Shown here piece by piece: positions 63,672-64,000 of a DNA stretch of 64,000 nucleotides. The stretch is from Vicinamibacteria bacterium (lineage in GTDB: Bacteria > Acidobacteriota > Vicinamibacteria > Fen-336), in NCBI GenBank assembly GCA_025994075.1, contig JAMQGV010000045.1, forward strand, positions 1-64,000, read 5' to 3'. Under the pieces are notes generated by a model, which had not been told where the DNA came from, ran no database searches, and saw only the letters and a program-made list of their open reading frames with translations. The position numbers were made by a program, and so were the translations under genes. How positions within the stretch are numbered: position 1 is the first letter of the stretch; every line of letters begins with the position of its first letter.

Positions 63672-64000
63672 GTGAACGAGCGGGGCGCAGCGGCGGCCGC
63701 TGCTGCGCCCCCTCCTGCGCCGCTCCACCTCCTCGAGCGGCTGACGCCGGAGCGCGCAGCGGACTTCGCTGCGCTCACGTTCCCCTACTTCCGGCCGCTG
63801 CTCTCCGACCCCTCCTGCGTCGCCGTCGGCGCGTTCGCCTTCGGCCAGCCGGCGGGACTGGCCCTGGCCGGCCCGGAGAGCGAGTATCCCGGCGTGGCGC
63901 GCCTCCACTCGATCGCGGTCGCCGCTCCGTTCCGCGGTGCGGGCCTGGGGCGAGCGCTGTTCGATCGCGTCGAGGCCGAGCTGTCCGCGAGCGGCTATGC
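63672..64000 (+). CDS. GNAT acetyltransferase, incomplete at window edge
   Basis: Starts with GTG one base after the precursor 3 stop and stays open to the last base (about 109 codons seen). After an Ala/Pro-rich start it has LTFPYFRPLLSDPSCVAVGAF, GQPAGLALAG, RLHSIAVAAPFRGAGLGRALFDRVEAELS, the acetyl-CoA-binding RGAGLG. It is a relative of the GNAT protein at 55867-56760. Placement directly behind the precursors makes N-acylation of the peptides, or of a dehydrated residue, a reasonable but untested idea. Confidence 0.85.
   Translation, partial: MNERGAAAAAAAPPPAPLHLLERLTPERAADFAALTFPYFRPLLSDPSCVAVGAFAFGQPAGLALAGPESEYPGVARLHSIAVAAPFRGAGLGRALFDRVEAELSASGY

Overview
The window is a gene-dense (nearly no gaps), very GC-rich bacterial chromosome segment with heavy use of GTG and TTG starts and 4-base start/stop overlaps. 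Many predicted lipoproteins, outer-membrane-type proteins, a MglA GTPase, ArsA-family ATPases, a split GlyQ/GlyS synthetase and a LanM/NHLP peptide locus suggest a Gram-negative, diderm, soil-type organism. Acidobacteriota (Thermoanaerobaculia-like) or a myxobacterial/deltaproteobacterial-type lineage fits best. This is inference from gene content; no rRNA or tRNA gene is present to settle it.

Layout. 1-210: tandem palindromic repeat. 215-1545: translation genes prfA and rpmE on the minus strand. 1698-5336: a secreted DUF1800/DUF1501/beta-barrel/Rieske module. 5463-11788: rpsA, ihfB, an adenylate cyclase, HIT, a beta-propeller protein and a DapF homologue lacking both catalytic cysteines. 11755-12725: MauE-like and rhodanese pair. 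12785-22171: recO-glyQ-glyS-ppdK-corA-mutL. 22190-28148: aminotransferase, uppP, nnr, tsaE, sulfatase-fold lipoprotein, dapD. 28141-41339: a minus-strand block with a SPASM radical SAM protein, guaB, secA, an M23 peptidase, comM, an MltD-like transglycosylase and a CoA-acylating aldehyde dehydrogenase. 41564-49119: lipoprotein, MglA fusion, a degenerate NtrC-type regulator and three ArsA-type ATPases in one operon. 49175-50436: DUF4375 and macrodomain proteins.

50433-64000 is the most interesting region: a ribosomal-peptide (RiPP) biosynthetic locus that runs off the right edge. It has three NHLP-leader precursor genes (62533-63670) whose cores share the motif RCGxSCxxSCG. The probable maturation genes are a class II lanthipeptide synthetase LanM with a Cys-Cys-Gly zinc motif, a luciferase-like flavin/F420 oxidoreductase next to it, a cobalamin-type radical SAM RiPP maturase, an S41-like protease and two related GNAT acyltransferases. 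Two SdpA/SdpB-like pairs (the membrane maturation pair known from the Bacillus SDP toxin) flank lanM on both sides. A plasmid-RepA-like gene followed by 19-base direct repeats lies just before the precursors, and a strong hairpin separates precursor 1 from precursor 2. The working model is that LanM makes thioether rings in the cores, with possible further changes by the oxidoreductase, the radical SAM enzyme and the acyltransferases; SdpAB-like proteins and the protease may act in final processing or export. No transporter is visible, so it probably lies beyond the right edge.

Regulation seen in sequence: three promoters share TTGAC(C/G)-N18-TA(T/G)(C/T)(C/T)T, upstream of rpsA, a lipoprotein gene and the M23 gene. 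One clear intrinsic terminator lies at 42545-42581.
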